From assembly GCF_022398315.1 (NCBI RefSeq), contig NZ_JAKEVF010000001.1, positions 724,644-788,643 of the forward strand: DNA of 64,000 bases. The letters run 5' to 3'. The notes below the pieces were generated by a model. It was not told the DNA's origin and did not search any database. It saw only the letters and a program-made list of their open reading frames with translations. This document shows positions 27,282 through 37,579 of the stretch, piece by piece; position 1 is the stretch's first letter, and each line of letters begins with the position of its first letter. This DNA is from Shewanella sp. Isolate11. Its GTDB lineage: Bacteria > Pseudomonadota > Gammaproteobacteria > Enterobacterales > Shewanellaceae. The position numbers and the translations under genes were made by a program.

Positions 27282-27310
27282 AAAAAAGCAGCCTAATGGC
27301 TGCTTTTTTT
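27282..27310. terminator. Terminator between yaaA and convergent M28 peptidase gene
   Basis: AAAAAAGCAGCC / GGCTGCTTTTTT with a TAAT loop and T runs on both strands. Confidence 0.9.
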
Positions 27311-27335
27311 ATTGAGTTAACACAGCCGGTGAGGC

Positions 27336-28736
27336 TTATTTCCGGACTAACGGTCTTAGTTCAATTTCAGATTGCGCCATCAAATAGGCAAACTGAGCGT
27401 AGGCTGCGGCATTTTGTGCTAATGCCTTTGGATCGATCTTATCCAGAGTATCGTTTGGCGTATGGTGATAATCGAAGTAGTCGGTGCCATCTTGTCTCAA
27501 AGAGGCAACGGGGACGCCATAAGAAGGTAACATAGACACATCAGGTCCACCCGAAGCCTTGTTACCACCAAGCTCAACATTATTAGCCTGCATAGAGCTG
27601 CTGTGCTGTTTTATGGCATCAAAGGCGCTTTCGGCTACGTTAAAGTCGATTTGATAGATAGGGCCCGCGCCAAAATCAGACTCAGCGGCGATATAGTGTT
27701 TATCAAGCTCTGCCTGATGTGCTTTTGCATATGCCTTGCCACCAACTAAACCTACCTCTTCGGCAGCATAAAGCACAACTCTAACGGTACGGGCTGGCTT
27801 TGTCGGTAGCTGAGAAATTAAATGACCTGCGGTGGTGACAATGGCCACACCTGCACCATCATCAATAGCGCCTGTACCTTCATCCCATGAATCTAAGTGA
27901 GCACCAATCAATACAATTTCATCAGGCTTAGTGCTACCTGTGACTTCGCCGATCACATTATATGAAGTGGCGTAACCCAAGTTTTCGGCAGAGATATTGA
28001 GTTTGACTACCACATTAGGATCGCGTTTGAGCATTAATGCAATTAAGTCTGCATCAGGGTTTGACATGGCAGCGGCTGGAATTTTATCCACACCATCTTG
28101 ATAACGCATCATGCCAGTATGGGCCATGCGGTCATGATCTGTGCCGATAGAGCGAATGACAATAGCAACGGCCCCTTTTTTGGCTGCGGCAACAGCGCCT
28201 TTTGAGCGACCTCCGACCGTCATGCCATAGCCTTTACCGTCTCTATAGCGTGGAGTAATGTTATCCATAAAAGCAATTTTGCCTTTTAGTTGCTGATCGG
28301 GTGCGGCTTCTAAGTCAGCTAAACTCGTAAAACGCACAATTGGGGCGCTAAGACCTTCTGCGGGAGTTGCCACACTGCCACCTAGCGCGGTGACGACTAA
28401 TGGCTGTGGATAAGGCGAGATAACACTGGCTTTAGCTTCACCACGCTGCCACACCGGAACTTGTACCGGTTCTTTGTAAACTTTATCAAAACCGAGTGAA
28501 TTGAGTTTATCCTCAGCCCATTTTACTGCGAGCAGATCTTTATCGCTGCCAGCGAGTCGCGGGCCGACTTCAACTGTTAATGATTCGACAATGTCGTAAG
28601 AGAGGCTTGAAGCTAATGCTTGCTGTTTTAACTGCAGACTAACGCCTTGATTTGTGTCTTGTGTTGCTGCACTTTGACAACCAATTATTCCGCCGAAAAA
28701 GAGGCCGCCGAGTAGGAGAAGAGACGAGCTTTTCAT
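27336..28736 (-). CDS. M28 family aminopeptidase/carboxypeptidase, lipoprotein
   Basis: The 466-residue precursor starts with a lipoprotein signal, MKSSSLLLLGGLFFGGIIGC, with Cys20 as the probable lipid site. A PA-type insert (about 125-235) precedes the di-zinc peptidase domain. Zinc ligands and catalytic residues are seen in LIGAHLDSWDEGTGAIDDGAG (His, Asp), YAAEEVGLVGG (Glu-Glu), ESDFGAGP (Asp) and YFDYHHTPNDTLD (His). This matches M28 glutamate-carboxypeptidase-like enzymes that trim peptides in the periplasm. The substrate is unknown. It is divergent from hlyU. Confidence 0.92.
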   Translation of the reverse strand: MKSSSLLLLGGLFFGGIIGCQSAATQDTNQGVSLQLKQQALASSLSYDIVESLTVEVGPRLAGSDKDLLAVKWAEDKLNSLGFDKVYKEPVQVPVWQRGEAKASVISPYPQPLVVTALGGSVATPAEGLSAPIVRFTSLADLEAAPDQQLKGKIAFMDNITPRYRDGKGYGMTVGGRSKGAVAAAKKGAVAIVIRSIGTDHDRMAHTGMMRYQDGVDKIPAAAMSNPDADLIALMLKRDPNVVVKLNISAENLGYATSYNVIGEVTGSTKPDEIVLIGAHLDSWDEGTGAIDDGAGVAIVTTAGHLISQLPTKPARTVRVVLYAAEEVGLVGGKAYAKAHQAELDKHYIAAESDFGAGPIYQIDFNVAESAFDAIKQHSSSMQANNVELGGNKASGGPDVSMLPSYGVPVASLRQDGTDYFDYHHTPNDTLDKIDPKALAQNAAAYAQFAYLMAQSEIELRPLVRK

Positions 28737-28870
28737 GAGTTTCCTTTATTTTTATTACGTATGTCCCATTTTTAAAAACAATCTAACAAAAAGTGTGCTT
28801 TATGTCCCGACTATATCTTTAAGTCAACGCTATATTAGGGCGAGGTTTGTTTTAGGAGAAAAGGCTCGTA

Positions 28871-29167
28871 ATGAATATAGAATTAATGCAGCAACGAGCA
28901 GACAATGCTGTCGTGTTGCTAAAGGCGTTAGCTAACGAACGTCGACTATTTATTTTATGTTACCTACTCAGTGAAGGTGAGATGTGTGTAGGTGAAATGA
29001 ATAAGAAGTTAGGCTTGAGTCAGTCTGCACTTTCACAACACTTGGCTTGGCTTCGTAAAGATAATTTAGTTGAAACACGAAAAGAAGCGCAAACGGTTTA
29101 CTATTCATTAAAGAGCCAAGAAGTCTCTGAGATGATCAAACTACTGAACAATATTTATTGTCACTAG
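28871..29167 (+). CDS. hlyU: ArsR-family transcriptional regulator, HlyU-type
   Basis: The 98-residue winged-helix protein matches what I recall of Vibrio HlyU through AVVLLKALANERRLFILC, GLSQSALSQHLAWLRKDNLVE, TRKEAQTVYYSL and a C-terminal IYCH. Two cysteines, Cys36 in FILC and the one in YCH, sit where BigR/SqrR/YgaV-type regulators sense sulfide or reactive sulfur, and a third occurs in GEMCVGEMN. In Vibrio it derepresses toxin genes by displacing H-NS. AGGAG occurs 11 bp upstream. The target genes here are unknown. Confidence 0.88.
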   Translation: MNIELMQQRADNAVVLLKALANERRLFILCYLLSEGEMCVGEMNKKLGLSQSALSQHLAWLRKDNLVETRKEAQTVYYSLKSQEVSEMIKLLNNIYCH

Positions 29168-29186
29168 TTTGCTTTCGGGTTTATTG

Positions 29187-29224
29187 CTAAAAACTGACAG
29201 AGTATAGGCTATGTCAGTTTTTAG
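29187..29224 (+). terminator. Terminator after hlyU
   Basis: CTAAAAACTGACA (29187-29199) pairs exactly with TGTCAGTTTTTAG (29212-29224), a 13-bp stem; the rising arm supplies the T run. Confidence 0.8.
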
Positions 29225-29387
29225 TGTGTCTGCGATTTTTGTTGGGGGACACTCATCGTAGGGCACTTATGTTAACCATTGTCATTGTTTCATTATGCTT
29301 GCTTATTTTCTTAAGCAAAGCCGTTAATGACTATAGTTGCTGTAAGGTAAAGCTCGGATGGTTTAAAAATCGGGAAGATATAGATAC

Positions 29388-29415
29388 AAAAAAACCGGCT
29401 TAAGCCGGTTTTTTT
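29388..29415 (-). terminator. Terminator after rpsT
   Basis: A perfect 28-bp palindrome built on ACCGGCTT / AAGCCGGT with flanking A and T runs, 16 bp past the rpsT stop. Confidence 0.92.
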
Positions 29416-29430
29416 ATTTCGCTAATAATA

Positions 29431-29697
29431 TTAAGCAGCAAGTGCTTTAATTTTAGCGTTTAAGCGAGCCTTATGACGAGCAGCTTTATTCTTGTGAATA
29501 AGGCCTTTAGTCGCCATACGGTCAACAATTGGTTGTGCAGCATTGAAAGCGTCAGTCGCCGCTTTGTGATCGCCAGCGTTGATTGCAGCGATAACTTTTT
29601 TAACGTAAGAACGTAGCATTGAACGACGGCTAGCGTTGTGCTGACGACGTTTTTCAGATTGAAGCGCGCGCTTCTTTGCAGACTTGCTATTAGCCAA
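29431..29697 (-). CDS. rpsT: 30S ribosomal protein S20
   Basis: S20 is a helical 16S rRNA-binding protein. The product [19 protein letters not shown]... through [21 protein letters not shown] matches S20 throughout (88 residues). The start is TTG at 29697-29695, preceded by AGGAG at a spacing of 8; there is no ATG at the conserved N-terminus. E. coli rpsT also uses UUG, which is linked to autogenous control of S20 translation. The in-frame upstream ATG at 29760 would add 21 foreign residues and is rejected. Confidence 0.97.
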   Translation of the reverse strand: MANSKSAKKRALQSEKRRQHNASRRSMLRSYVKKVIAAINAGDHKAATDAFNAAQPIVDRMATKGLIHKNKAARHKARLNAKIKALAA

Positions 29698-29944
29698 GGT
29701 GCAACTCCTAAAAGGGTTAGATATTTTTAAAGGTCGAGGAATATGCCTTTTTTTTGTCACTTTGTCAATGACAATGATCGGATCTTTATCTTAAAGATAA
29801 ATTAATCAGAGCAGTCTTGGCGTTCTTCAACCTAACTCGTGTAATATGGTGCGCAATTCTAGCAGTAAATACTGCATGGTGACAGGGGGTAAGTCGACTT
29901 TTAAGCCGATTTTGTCACTGTTTTTGCCCGCTTCAGGAGTTATT

Positions 29945-31504
29945 TTGAGCAAAAAACTGTTTAAGTCAGGAATGATTGTCAGTGCTATGACATTGATCTC
30001 TCGCGTATTAGGCTTAGTTCGCGATGTAGTGATAGCCAATTTAATGGGCGCGGGCAGTAGTGCAGATGTATTTTTCTTTGCCAATAAAATTCCTAATTTT
30101 TTGCGCCGATTGTTTGCCGAAGGGGCGTTTGCACAAGCTTTTGTTCCTGTTCTCACTGAATATCAAGAGAAGCAACAACAGGAAGAGGTTCGTCAATTAT
30201 TAGCTAAAGTTGCGGGAACACTGGGCCTGGTGATCACCATTGTTACCTTAATCGGTGTTATTGCATCGCCTGTGTTGACAGCCTTGTTTGGTGGTGGCTG
30301 GTTTCTGGCATGGTTAAATGATGAGCCTAACGGTGAGAAGTTCGAATTAGCCTCTTTGATGCTGAAAATCACCTTTCCTTATTTATGGTTTATTACTTTT
30401 ACGGCGCTCGCAGGATCCATTCTGAATACGCGTGGCCGTTTTGCCGTTTCTGCTTTTACGCCGGTATTTTTAAATGTCGCCATTATATCCGCAGCAATTT
30501 ATCTCGCGCCCAACCTTGAACAACCTGAAATAGGTCTCGCTTGGGGGGTGTTTGCTGGTGGTGCGATTCAATTCTTATTTCAAATCCCTTTTTTATTTCG
30601 TGAAAGAGTGCTGGTTAAGCCAAGTTGGGGCTGGCATCACCCTGGAGTGGTTAAAATCAGAACCTTGATGATCCCAGCATTATTCGGGGTATCGGTTTCA
30701 CAGATTAACCTATTACTTGATACCTTTATTGCCAGCTTTTTGGTGACGGGTTCAATCAGCTGGCTGTACTACTCTGACAGGCTTTTGGAGTTCCCGTTAG
30801 GATTATTTGGTATTGCTATTGCTACAGTTATTTTGCCCGCACTGTCTCGAAATCATGTGAATGCCGAAGGGCAAGGTTTTTCCAAAACAATGGATTGGGG
30901 GGTTAAAGCGATTATTTTGCTTGGCCTGCCAGCCATGTGCGGTTTGATTGTGCTGGCAAAGCCTATGTTGATGGTGCTGTTTATGCGCGGCGCTTTTAGC
31001 GTCGATGATGTCAATATGGCGTCTTACAGTTTAATGGCATACGGCAGCGGTTTATTAAGCTTTATGATGATCAAAGTGTTGGCACCAGGATATTACTCGC
31101 GTCAAGACACCAAAACGCCAGTGCGGTACGGCATTATTGCTATGGTGAGTAATATGGCGTTCAACCTTATTTTAGTTTTCCCATTGGGTTACGTAGGCTT
31201 AGCCATTGCAACTTCTATGTCGGCCTTGCTCAATGCCACTTTATTGTATCGTGGCCTACACCAAGCCGGAGTTTATAGAGTCAGCCTTCAGACTTTATTG
31301 TTTTTTTGTAAGACATTGGTCGCTGCGGTGCTGATGGTCATTACCTTGTATCAATTGTTACCAGCAATGGATGAATGGCTGGCGTTTAGCTTTATGCAAA
31401 GAGTGATCAATTTATTGCAATTGATTGCTGGCGGTGCTGTGGTCTACTTGCTCACTATGATATTGTTAGGAATTCGCCCTTGGAGGATGAAAGCTGGCGT
31501 TTGA
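29945..31504 (+). CDS. murJ: Lipid II flippase MurJ
   Basis: MurJ moves lipid II across the inner membrane for peptidoglycan synthesis. The sequence has about 14 membrane segments and the family motifs SRVLGLVRDVVIANLMGAG, PNFLRRLFAEGAFAQAFVPVL and the later LLDTFIASFL. The start TTG at 29945 is 5 bp after AGGAG and gives 519 residues, close to E. coli (511); an ATG at 29846 would add 33 residues that do not match the family. The gene is divergent from rpsT, as in many gammaproteobacteria, and is followed 65 bp later by ribF. Confidence 0.94.
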   Translation: MSKKLFKSGMIVSAMTLISRVLGLVRDVVIANLMGAGSSADVFFFANKIPNFLRRLFAEGAFAQAFVPVLTEYQEKQQQEEVRQLLAKVAGTLGLVITIVTLIGVIASPVLTALFGGGWFLAWLNDEPNGEKFELASLMLKITFPYLWFITFTALAGSILNTRGRFAVSAFTPVFLNVAIISAAIYLAPNLEQPEIGLAWGVFAGGAIQFLFQIPFLFRERVLVKPSWGWHHPGVVKIRTLMIPALFGVSVSQINLLLDTFIASFLVTGSISWLYYSDRLLEFPLGLFGIAIATVILPALSRNHVNAEGQGFSKTMDWGVKAIILLGLPAMCGLIVLAKPMLMVLFMRGAFSVDDVNMASYSLMAYGSGLLSFMMIKVLAPGYYSRQDTKTPVRYGIIAMVSNMAFNLILVFPLGYVGLAIATSMSALLNATLLYRGLHQAGVYRVSLQTLLFFCKTLVAAVLMVITLYQLLPAMDEWLAFSFMQRVINLLQLIAGGAVVYLLTMILLGIRPWRMKAGV

Positions 31505-31569
31505 GTGCTGATTATCCTGCTTAGCTGGTATATAATCCGCCAACTTATGCTTGCTAGTTATTGAATGTA

Positions 31570-32505
31570 ATGGAACTGATCCGCGGTATACATAATATTT
31601 TACCCAAACACCACGGTTGTGTATTAACCATTGGCAACTTCGATGGTGTCCATCGAGGTCATGCTGAAGTGATTGCTGCGCTAGTGAAAAAAGCCCAGCA
31701 CCATGGGGTTCCTGCGACATTAATGACATTTGAACCACAGCCTCAAGAACTGTTTTGTGGCGACAGTGCTCCAGCACGTTTAAGCCTGCTACGAGATAAA
31801 ATTGGCCTGTTGGATGAGTTAGGTGTCGAGCGATTATTGTGCGTTAATTTTAATCGTAAGTTTGCCGCCATGCCCGCAGAAGATTTTATCGAACAATTAT
31901 TAGTCAAACAGTTAGGGGTTAAGTACCTAGTTGTAGGAGACGATTTTTGTTTTGGTAAACAGCGGGTCGGCAATTTCGAGATGCTTAAACAAGCTGGTGA
32001 AAAATTTGGTTTTGCTGTCGTCAGTACGGCCAGCTTTATGCTTGCTGACAAGCGAGTCAGTTCGACAGAAATAAGAGGCTTGCTGGCTAAAGGTAACCTT
32101 GAGCAAGCAAGACGTTTACTTGGCCATCCAGTTACCTTGAGTGGCAAAGTGGCCCATGGGGAAAAAATTGGGAGAACCATTGGTTTTCCCACAGCCAATA
32201 TTGCACTAAAACGTAAGGTATCCCCTGTGCGCGGTGTATTTGCGGTTAAGCTGCATTGGGATGGTAGCGATAGCTATGATGGTGTCGCTAATGTTGGTTT
32301 TAGGCCCACGGTGAATGGACAACATTGTCAGTTAGAAGTCCACTTATTCGATTTTGACGGTGATCTGTATGGTAAAACGGTCGAAGTCGAGTTGGTGGCA
32401 AAAATTCGAGATGAACAGCCATTTAAATCTTTAGATGCGCTGAAGCTACAAATTAAAAATGATGCTGACAGAGCACTGGCTCTGCTTGGCTTTGATGCAG
32501 GCTGA
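31570..32505 (+). CDS. ribF: Bifunctional riboflavin kinase/FAD synthetase
   Basis: RibF phosphorylates riboflavin to FMN and adenylates it to FAD. The N-terminal nucleotidyltransferase has LTIGNFDGVHRGH and STEIRGLL; the C-terminal kinase has GKVAHGEKIGRTIGFPTANI and GVANVGFRPTV. ATG 31570 (MELIRGIHN) matches the family start, with 311 residues; a TTG three codons earlier is less likely. No strong ribosome binding site is visible. It begins the cluster ribF-ileS-lspA-fkpB-ispH found in enterobacteria too. Confidence 0.95.
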   Translation: MELIRGIHNILPKHHGCVLTIGNFDGVHRGHAEVIAALVKKAQHHGVPATLMTFEPQPQELFCGDSAPARLSLLRDKIGLLDELGVERLLCVNFNRKFAAMPAEDFIEQLLVKQLGVKYLVVGDDFCFGKQRVGNFEMLKQAGEKFGFAVVSTASFMLADKRVSSTEIRGLLAKGNLEQARRLLGHPVTLSGKVAHGEKIGRTIGFPTANIALKRKVSPVRGVFAVKLHWDGSDSYDGVANVGFRPTVNGQHCQLEVHLFDFDGDLYGKTVEVELVAKIRDEQPFKSLDALKLQIKNDADRALALLGFDAG

Positions 32506-32536
32506 GCTCTTTTAGCTAAATAACGGTATAGGATCA

Positions 32537-35359
32537 ATGAGCGACTATAAATCTACTTTGAATTTGCCGGAAACTGAATTTCCGATGCGTGGTAACTTGG
32601 CTAATCGCGAGCCAGAGATGTTGAAATCTTGGACTGAAAATGGTCTATACCAGAAGATTCGTGAAAGTCGCACCGGTGCAAAACCCTTCATTTTGCATGA
32701 CGGCCCTCCGTACGCTAATGGTGATATTCATATTGGCCATTCAGTAAACAAAATTCTTAAAGATATTATTGTTAAGTCTAAAACCTTATCTGGTTTTGAT
32801 GCGCCTTATATTCCCGGTTGGGACTGCCACGGTTTGCCTATCGAGTTAAAGGTTGAGCAAAAGGTCGGTAAGCCTGGTCATAAAGTGAGCGCGGCTGAAT
32901 TTCGTCAAAAATGCCGTGAGTATGCGGCAAAACAGGTTGATGGCCAACGTGATGACTTTATCCGTTTAGGTGTGTTTGCCGATTGGCAAAACCCTTACCT
33001 GACGATGGATTACAGCACCGAAGCAAATATCGTGCGCTCATTGTCTAAAGTGATTGAAAGTGGCCACCTACATAAAGGTGTCAAACCTGTGCATTGGTGT
33101 ACTGACTGTGGTTCGGCATTAGCCGAGGCCGAAGTTGAGTACGAAGATAAGATGTCACCGGCTATCGATGTTGCCTTTAGTGCAACAGATAAAGCAGCGT
33201 TATTGGCCAAGTTTGGCGTGAGTGAGTATGCCAATGATATCGCTATGGTGATCTGGACAACCACCCCTTGGACTTTGCCTGCTAACCGCGCCTTATCTGT
33301 TGCGGCAAATGTCGAATACACCTTAGTTGAAATGACTCAAGCTGGCGTAAGCCGTGCGTTGGTTTTAGCCGATGAATTGGTTGAGTCATGCCTAGAGCGC
33401 TTTGGCGCCGAATCTCATACTATATTAGGTAAGACATTAGGCAGTGAACTTGAGCTGCTGCGTTTCAACCACCCATTTTATGACTTCGATGTGCCAGTGA
33501 TCTTAGGTGACCACGTGACGGTAGACTCAGGTACAGGTGTGGTGCATACCGCGCCAGGTCATGGTCAAGACGATTTCGTTGTGGGTCAAAAGTATGGCCT
33601 AGAAGTGGCTAATCCTGTGGGTGATAACGGGGTATATAAACCCGATACCGAATTTTTTGCCGGTCAACACGTCTTTAAAGCTAACAAGAGTGTGATTGCA
33701 CTGCTTGAAGAGAAGGGCGCCTTGCTTAATCATGTGGCGCTAAATCATAGCTACCCACACTGCTGGCGCCATAAAACGCCAATTATCTTCCGTGCGACAC
33801 CGCAATGGTTTATTTCGATGGAGCAAAAAGGTTTGCGTCAACAAGCCTTGAGCGAAATTGAGAAAACCCAGTGGATCCCATCATGGGGACAAAGCCGTAT
33901 CGAGAAGATGGTTGAAAACCGTCCTGACTGGTGTATCTCGCGTCAGCGTACTTGGGGTGTGCCGATCACCTTGTTTGTACATCGTGAAACCGAGGAGCTG
34001 CATCCAGACAGTGTGTCTTTGATGGAGCGGGTTGCTAATCGTATAGAACAACAAGGTATTCAGGCTTGGTGGGATCTCGATGCAGCCGAACTGCTTGGCG
34101 ATGAAGCCGAGCAGTACCGTAAAGTCACCGATACTTTAGATGTTTGGTATGATTCAGGTTCAACCTTCTCATCGGTTGTAGCATCACGCCCAGAGTTTAA
34201 TGGTCATCCTGTTGACCTGTATCTTGAAGGTAGTGACCAACACCGTGGTTGGTTTATGTCGTCATTGATGATCTCGACCGCGATGAATGGTAAAGCGCCA
34301 TATAAGCAAGTGCTTACTCATGGTTTTACCGTTGATGGTCAAGGCCGCAAGATGTCAAAGTCAGTCGGTAACGTGATAGCACCTTTACATGTCACTAATA
34401 AGCTGGGTGCAGATATTCTGCGTCTTTGGGTCGCTGCGACCGATTACAGTGGCGAGATGACTGTTTCTGATGAGATTTTAAAGCGTAGCGCCGATGCTTA
34501 CCGTCGTATTCGTAATACGGCGCGCTTCTTGTTAGCCAATATCAATGGCTTTAATCCCGAAACCGATATGGTTGCCGTAGAAGATATGGTGGCTCTGGAT
34601 CGTTGGGTTGTTCGTCGTGCCGCGGCACTACAAACTGAACTTTTAGAAGCCTATGATCAATACAACTTCCACCTAGTGACTCAGAAATTGATGCAGTTCT
34701 GTTCAGTTGAGTTAGGCAGTTTCTATCTTGATATCATTAAAGACAGACAGTACACGGCTAAAGATGACAGTAATGCACGTCGTAGCTGTCAGTCTGCGTT
34801 ATATCTTATCTCTGAAGCTATGGTACGCTGGATTGCGCCAATCTTAAGCTTCACTGCCGATGAAATTTGGCAGTTATTACCAGGTCAACGTGACCAGTAT
34901 GTGTTCACCCAAACTTGGTATGAAGGGCTTAAATCAGTCACGCTCGAAAGCGATCTTAGCGATGAGTATTGGGAGCAGCTGTTAAGTGTGCGCGCCGAAG
35001 TTAACAAGGTAATTGAGAATGCCCGCCGTGAGAAACAGATTGGTGGTTCATTAGAAGCTGAAATTACCTTATACGCCGATGATGCATTGAAATCTTCATT
35101 ACGCGTTTTGGGCGATGAATTGCGTTTTGTGTTGTTGACCTCAAACACCACCTTAGTGGATTTGACCGATGCTCCAGTTGATGCAATTGCTACTGAACTT
35201 TCTGGTTTGAAGTTGAGCTTGCATAAAACCACCGCTGAGAAATGTGAGCGCTGCTGGCACCACAGAGAAGATGTAGGTCAAGTGGCTGAACATCCAACTC
35301 TATGTACTCGCTGTGTTACCAATATCGAAGGTGACGGTGAAGTTCGTCAGTTCGCGTAA
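32537..35359 (+). CDS. ileS: Isoleucyl-tRNA synthetase
   Basis: The class I synthetase charges tRNA-Ile. The HIGH motif is in [15 protein letters not shown] and the KMSKS motif in [13 protein letters not shown]. The editing domain lies between them (about 200-390, with [14 protein letters not shown] and [16 protein letters not shown]). The C-terminal zinc finger [10 protein letters not shown] plus CTRCVTNI is intact. The 940-residue length is that of the bacterial type sensitive to mupirocin. AGGATCA lies before the ATG. lspA follows 11 bp later. Confidence 0.97.
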   Translation: MSDYKSTLNLPETEFPMRGNLANREPEMLKSWTENGLYQKIRESRTGAKPFILHDGPPYANGDIHIGHSVNKILKDIIVKSKTLSGFDAPYIPGWDCHGLPIELKVEQKVGKPGHKVSAAEFRQKCREYAAKQVDGQRDDFIRLGVFADWQNPYLTMDYSTEANIVRSLSKVIESGHLHKGVKPVHWCTDCGSALAEAEVEYEDKMSPAIDVAFSATDKAALLAKFGVSEYANDIAMVIWTTTPWTLPANRALSVAANVEYTLVEMTQAGVSRALVLADELVESCLERFGAESHTILGKTLGSELELLRFNHPFYDFDVPVILGDHVTVDSGTGVVHTAPGHGQDDFVVGQKYGLEVANPVGDNGVYKPDTEFFAGQHVFKANKSVIALLEEKGALLNHVALNHSYPHCWRHKTPIIFRATPQWFISMEQKGLRQQALSEIEKTQWIPSWGQSRIEKMVENRPDWCISRQRTWGVPITLFVHRETEELHPDSVSLMERVANRIEQQGIQAWWDLDAAELLGDEAEQYRKVTDTLDVWYDSGSTFSSVVASRPEFNGHPVDLYLEGSDQHRGWFMSSLMISTAMNGKAPYKQVLTHGFTVDGQGRKMSKSVGNVIAPLHVTNKLGADILRLWVAATDYSGEMTVSDEILKRSADAYRRIRNTARFLLANINGFNPETDMVAVEDMVALDRWVVRRAAALQTELLEAYDQYNFHLVTQKLMQFCSVELGSFYLDIIKDRQYTAKDDSNARRSCQSALYLISEAMVRWIAPILSFTADEIWQLLPGQRDQYVFTQTWYEGLKSVTLESDLSDEYWEQLLSVRAEVNKVIENARREKQIGGSLEAEITLYADDALKSSLRVLGDELRFVLLTSNTTLVDLTDAPVDAIATELSGLKLSLHKTTAEKCERCWHHREDVGQVAEHPTLCTRCVTNIEGDGEVRQFA

Positions 35360-35370
35360 AGGAATATTTG

Positions 35371-35883
35371 ATGCCTTCTAGCTGGAAAGAGAGTGGCTTA
35401 CGTTGGTACTGGGTAGTTGTGTTGGTTTTCATTATCGACCAACTATCCAAACAATGGGTTTTAGCCAATTTTGAACTTTATGAGTCGATTAAACTGTTAC
35501 CCAGTTTTAATTTTACTTATGTGAGAAATTACGGTGCTGCTTTTAGTTTTTTAAGTGATGCGGGTGGTTGGCAGCGTTGGTTGTTTACCATTGTTGCCGT
35601 TGGTTTTAGTACCTTATTGACTGTGTGGTTGCGTAAGCAATCGAAGTCCTTATGGCAACTCAATCTTGCATTTACCTTAGTGATAGGTGGAGCGCTGGGG
35701 AATCTTATTGATCGTCTACAACATGGTTTCGTGGTGGATTTTCTCGATTTTTATTGGAAAACCAGTCACTTCCCTGCGTTCAATATTGCCGACTCGGCCA
35801 TCTGTATTGGGGCTGGATTGATCATCCTTGATACCTTTACGGCTGAGCGTAATTCAAATAACAATGATGCAGCAAAGGGGTGA
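35371..35883 (+). CDS. lspA: Lipoprotein signal peptidase (signal peptidase II)
   Basis: LspA removes the signal peptide of prolipoproteins after lipidation, at the inner membrane. Four hydrophobic segments are present. Catalytic aspartates are seen in LIDRLQHGFVVDFLDFYW and FNIADSAI, with the conserved FIIDQLSKQW and YVRNYGAAFSFL. ATG 35371 is 7 bp after AAGGA; the adjoining TTG codon at 35368 is not needed. The gene ends 4 bp before the fkpB start. Confidence 0.95.
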   Translation: MPSSWKESGLRWYWVVVLVFIIDQLSKQWVLANFELYESIKLLPSFNFTYVRNYGAAFSFLSDAGGWQRWLFTIVAVGFSTLLTVWLRKQSKSLWQLNLAFTLVIGGALGNLIDRLQHGFVVDFLDFYWKTSHFPAFNIADSAICIGAGLIILDTFTAERNSNNNDAAKG

Positions 35884-35887
35884 TACC

Positions 35888-36316
35888 GTGTCTTTAACCC
35901 GTTCATTATTATGTCATATGAATATTTTGCTCGAAGACGGCTCTACAGCTGATAGCACTAAAGCATCGGGCAAGCCAGCTAAGCTTAATATTGGCGATCA
36001 AACCTTAAGCCCTGCGTTTGAAGCTGAGCTAGCTAACCTTAATGAAGGTGACAAACATAGCTTTACCTTGCAACCTGTCGATGCTTTTGGTGAGTCAAAC
36101 CCAGATGCTATTCACCATCTAGACAGAAGCAAATTTCCTGCAGATATGAGTCTAGAAGCGGGAGTTATTGTCAGCTTTGCAGGTCCCGGCGGTAGCGAAA
36201 TCCCCGGTATTGTCCGCGAAGTCATGGGAGATTCGGTGACCGTCGACTTAAACCATCCCTTGGCTGGCCATGCGGTAACATTTGAAATAGAAGTGGTGCA
36301 GGTACTGTTAACATGA
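35888..36316 (+). CDS. fkpB: FKBP-type peptidyl-prolyl isomerase FkpB (SlpA)
   Basis: This is a short SlyD-like prolyl isomerase without the metal-binding tail. The insert-in-flap layout is visible: [46 protein letters not shown], and [25 protein letters not shown] 35888 after AAAGGGG is the likely start (142 residues); longer frames overlap lspA heavily. The ATGA overlap with ispH couples the two genes. This lspA-fkpB-ispH order is the same as in E. coli. Confidence 0.92.
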   Translation: MSLTRSLLCHMNILLEDGSTADSTKASGKPAKLNIGDQTLSPAFEAELANLNEGDKHSFTLQPVDAFGESNPDAIHHLDRSKFPADMSLEAGVIVSFAGPGGSEIPGIVREVMGDSVTVDLNHPLAGHAVTFEIEVVQVLLT

Positions 36317-37269
36317 CGATGATAAATCCTCCTCAAAGCTTGCAAATTAAACTGGCAAACCCACGCGGTTTTTGTGCGGGCGTAGATAGAGCCATCAGCA
36401 TTGTTGAGCGAGCGCTCGAGTTGTTTTCTCCACCGATTTATGTGCGCCATGAAGTGGTTCACAATCGCTATGTGGTGCAAAACTTAAAAGACCGAGGTGC
36501 TGTGTTTGTCGATGAGTTGGATCAGGTCCCAGACGACAGTATTGTTATCTTTAGTGCTCACGGTGTGTCACAAGCGGTGCGTGCTGAGGCTAAAAAGCGT
36601 GGTTTACGTGTATTTGATGCGACTTGTCCATTGGTCACCAAAGTACATTTGCAGGTAACACGTGCTAGCCGTAAAGGGATAGAATGTATTCTGATTGGTC
36701 ATGCAGGTCATCCTGAAGTGGAAGGCACCATGGGGCAATACGATAACCCTGAAGGTGGCGTATTGTTGGTTGAGTCACCAGCCGATGTCGAGGCTTTGGT
36801 GGTGAAAGACCCTGACAATCTCTGCTTTGTAACTCAAACGACCCTATCTATGGACGATACTGCCGATGTGATCCAGGCATTGCAGAAGCGTTTCCCATCG
36901 ATCCAAGGTCCACGTAAAGATGACATCTGCTACGCTACACAGAACCGCCAAGATGCGGTGCGAAATGTTGCTGATGATGTCGATCTGTTTATTGTGGTGG
37001 GTTCTAAAAACAGCTCTAACTCTAATCGTTTAAAAGAGCTGGCGATTAAAAAAGGCACTCAATCTTATCTAGTTGATAACGCATCAGATATCAGCCGCGC
37101 TTGGTTTGATGGGGTGGAGAAAGTGGCCGTGACCGCAGGGGCTTCGGCACCAGAAGTATTGGTGCAGCAAGTGATAGATGCGATTGCGCAGTTGGCACCA
37201 AGTGTGATCACTGAGGTGGAAGGACGCAAAGAAGATACCGTATTTGCGGTTCCTGCTGAACTTCGTTAA
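36313..37269 (+). CDS. ispH: 4-hydroxy-3-methylbut-2-enyl diphosphate reductase
   Basis: IspH is the last enzyme of the methylerythritol phosphate pathway and makes IPP and DMAPP with a 4Fe-4S cluster. Cluster cysteines are seen in [20 protein letters not shown] and [14 protein letters not shown]; the substrate motifs [26 protein letters not shown] and [10 protein letters not shown] follow. The length of 318 residues is standard. It overlaps fkpB by 4 bp and ends the cluster at a strong terminator. Confidence 0.96.
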   Translation: MTMINPPQSLQIKLANPRGFCAGVDRAISIVERALELFSPPIYVRHEVVHNRYVVQNLKDRGAVFVDELDQVPDDSIVIFSAHGVSQAVRAEAKKRGLRVFDATCPLVTKVHLQVTRASRKGIECILIGHAGHPEVEGTMGQYDNPEGGVLLVESPADVEALVVKDPDNLCFVTQTTLSMDDTADVIQALQKRFPSIQGPRKDDICYATQNRQDAVRNVADDVDLFIVVGSKNSSNSNRLKELAIKKGTQSYLVDNASDISRAWFDGVEKVAVTAGASAPEVLVQQVIDAIAQLAPSVITEVEGRKEDTVFAVPAELR

Positions 37270-37320
37270 ATAAATGATGAATAAGAATTAGGAAATTCGT
37301 TTCTATTCTTAATCAATCTA

Positions 37321-37344
37321 AAGGAGGCCTTGGCCTCCTTTTTT
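37321..37344 (+). terminator. Terminator after ispH
   Basis: AAGGAGGCC / GGCCTCCTT with a two-base loop, followed by TTTT. It ends the ribF-ileS-lspA-fkpB-ispH unit. Confidence 0.9.
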
Positions 37345-37579
37345 GATCTTTATCACTAAACTCTCGAATTCATAGAGAGTTATCTTTATACTTGAAATTA
37401 TAACTTGGATATAACAATTTGTTTTTTAGAGTCTAATATTACTAACATTACTAGCAAGGATGAGTCGACTAACCTAAGATTAAATAGTATAGTCGATTTA
37501 CAGCTAAAGCACAGATTTTAAAAGACTAAATGGCTGAATTAACTGTCAAAAGTATGGCTAGCAACGGAGATTTGACGGC
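37345..37579 (+). other. Promoter region of the minor pilin operon
   Basis: The A+T-rich stretch before pilV holds an imperfect inverted repeat AACTCTC / GAGAGTT (37359-37365 and 37375-37381), which could be an operator or a stem. I cannot identify a regulator. GGAG is present just before pilV. Confidence 0.3.

Noticed and set aside
29846..29944. 33-codon N-terminal extension of murJ from ATG 29846
   Set aside because: Residues do not fit MurJ and the TTG at 29945 has an ideal AGGAG.
31743..32198. 151-codon minus-strand frame inside ribF
   Set aside because: Antisense to a full-length conserved gene with clear motifs.
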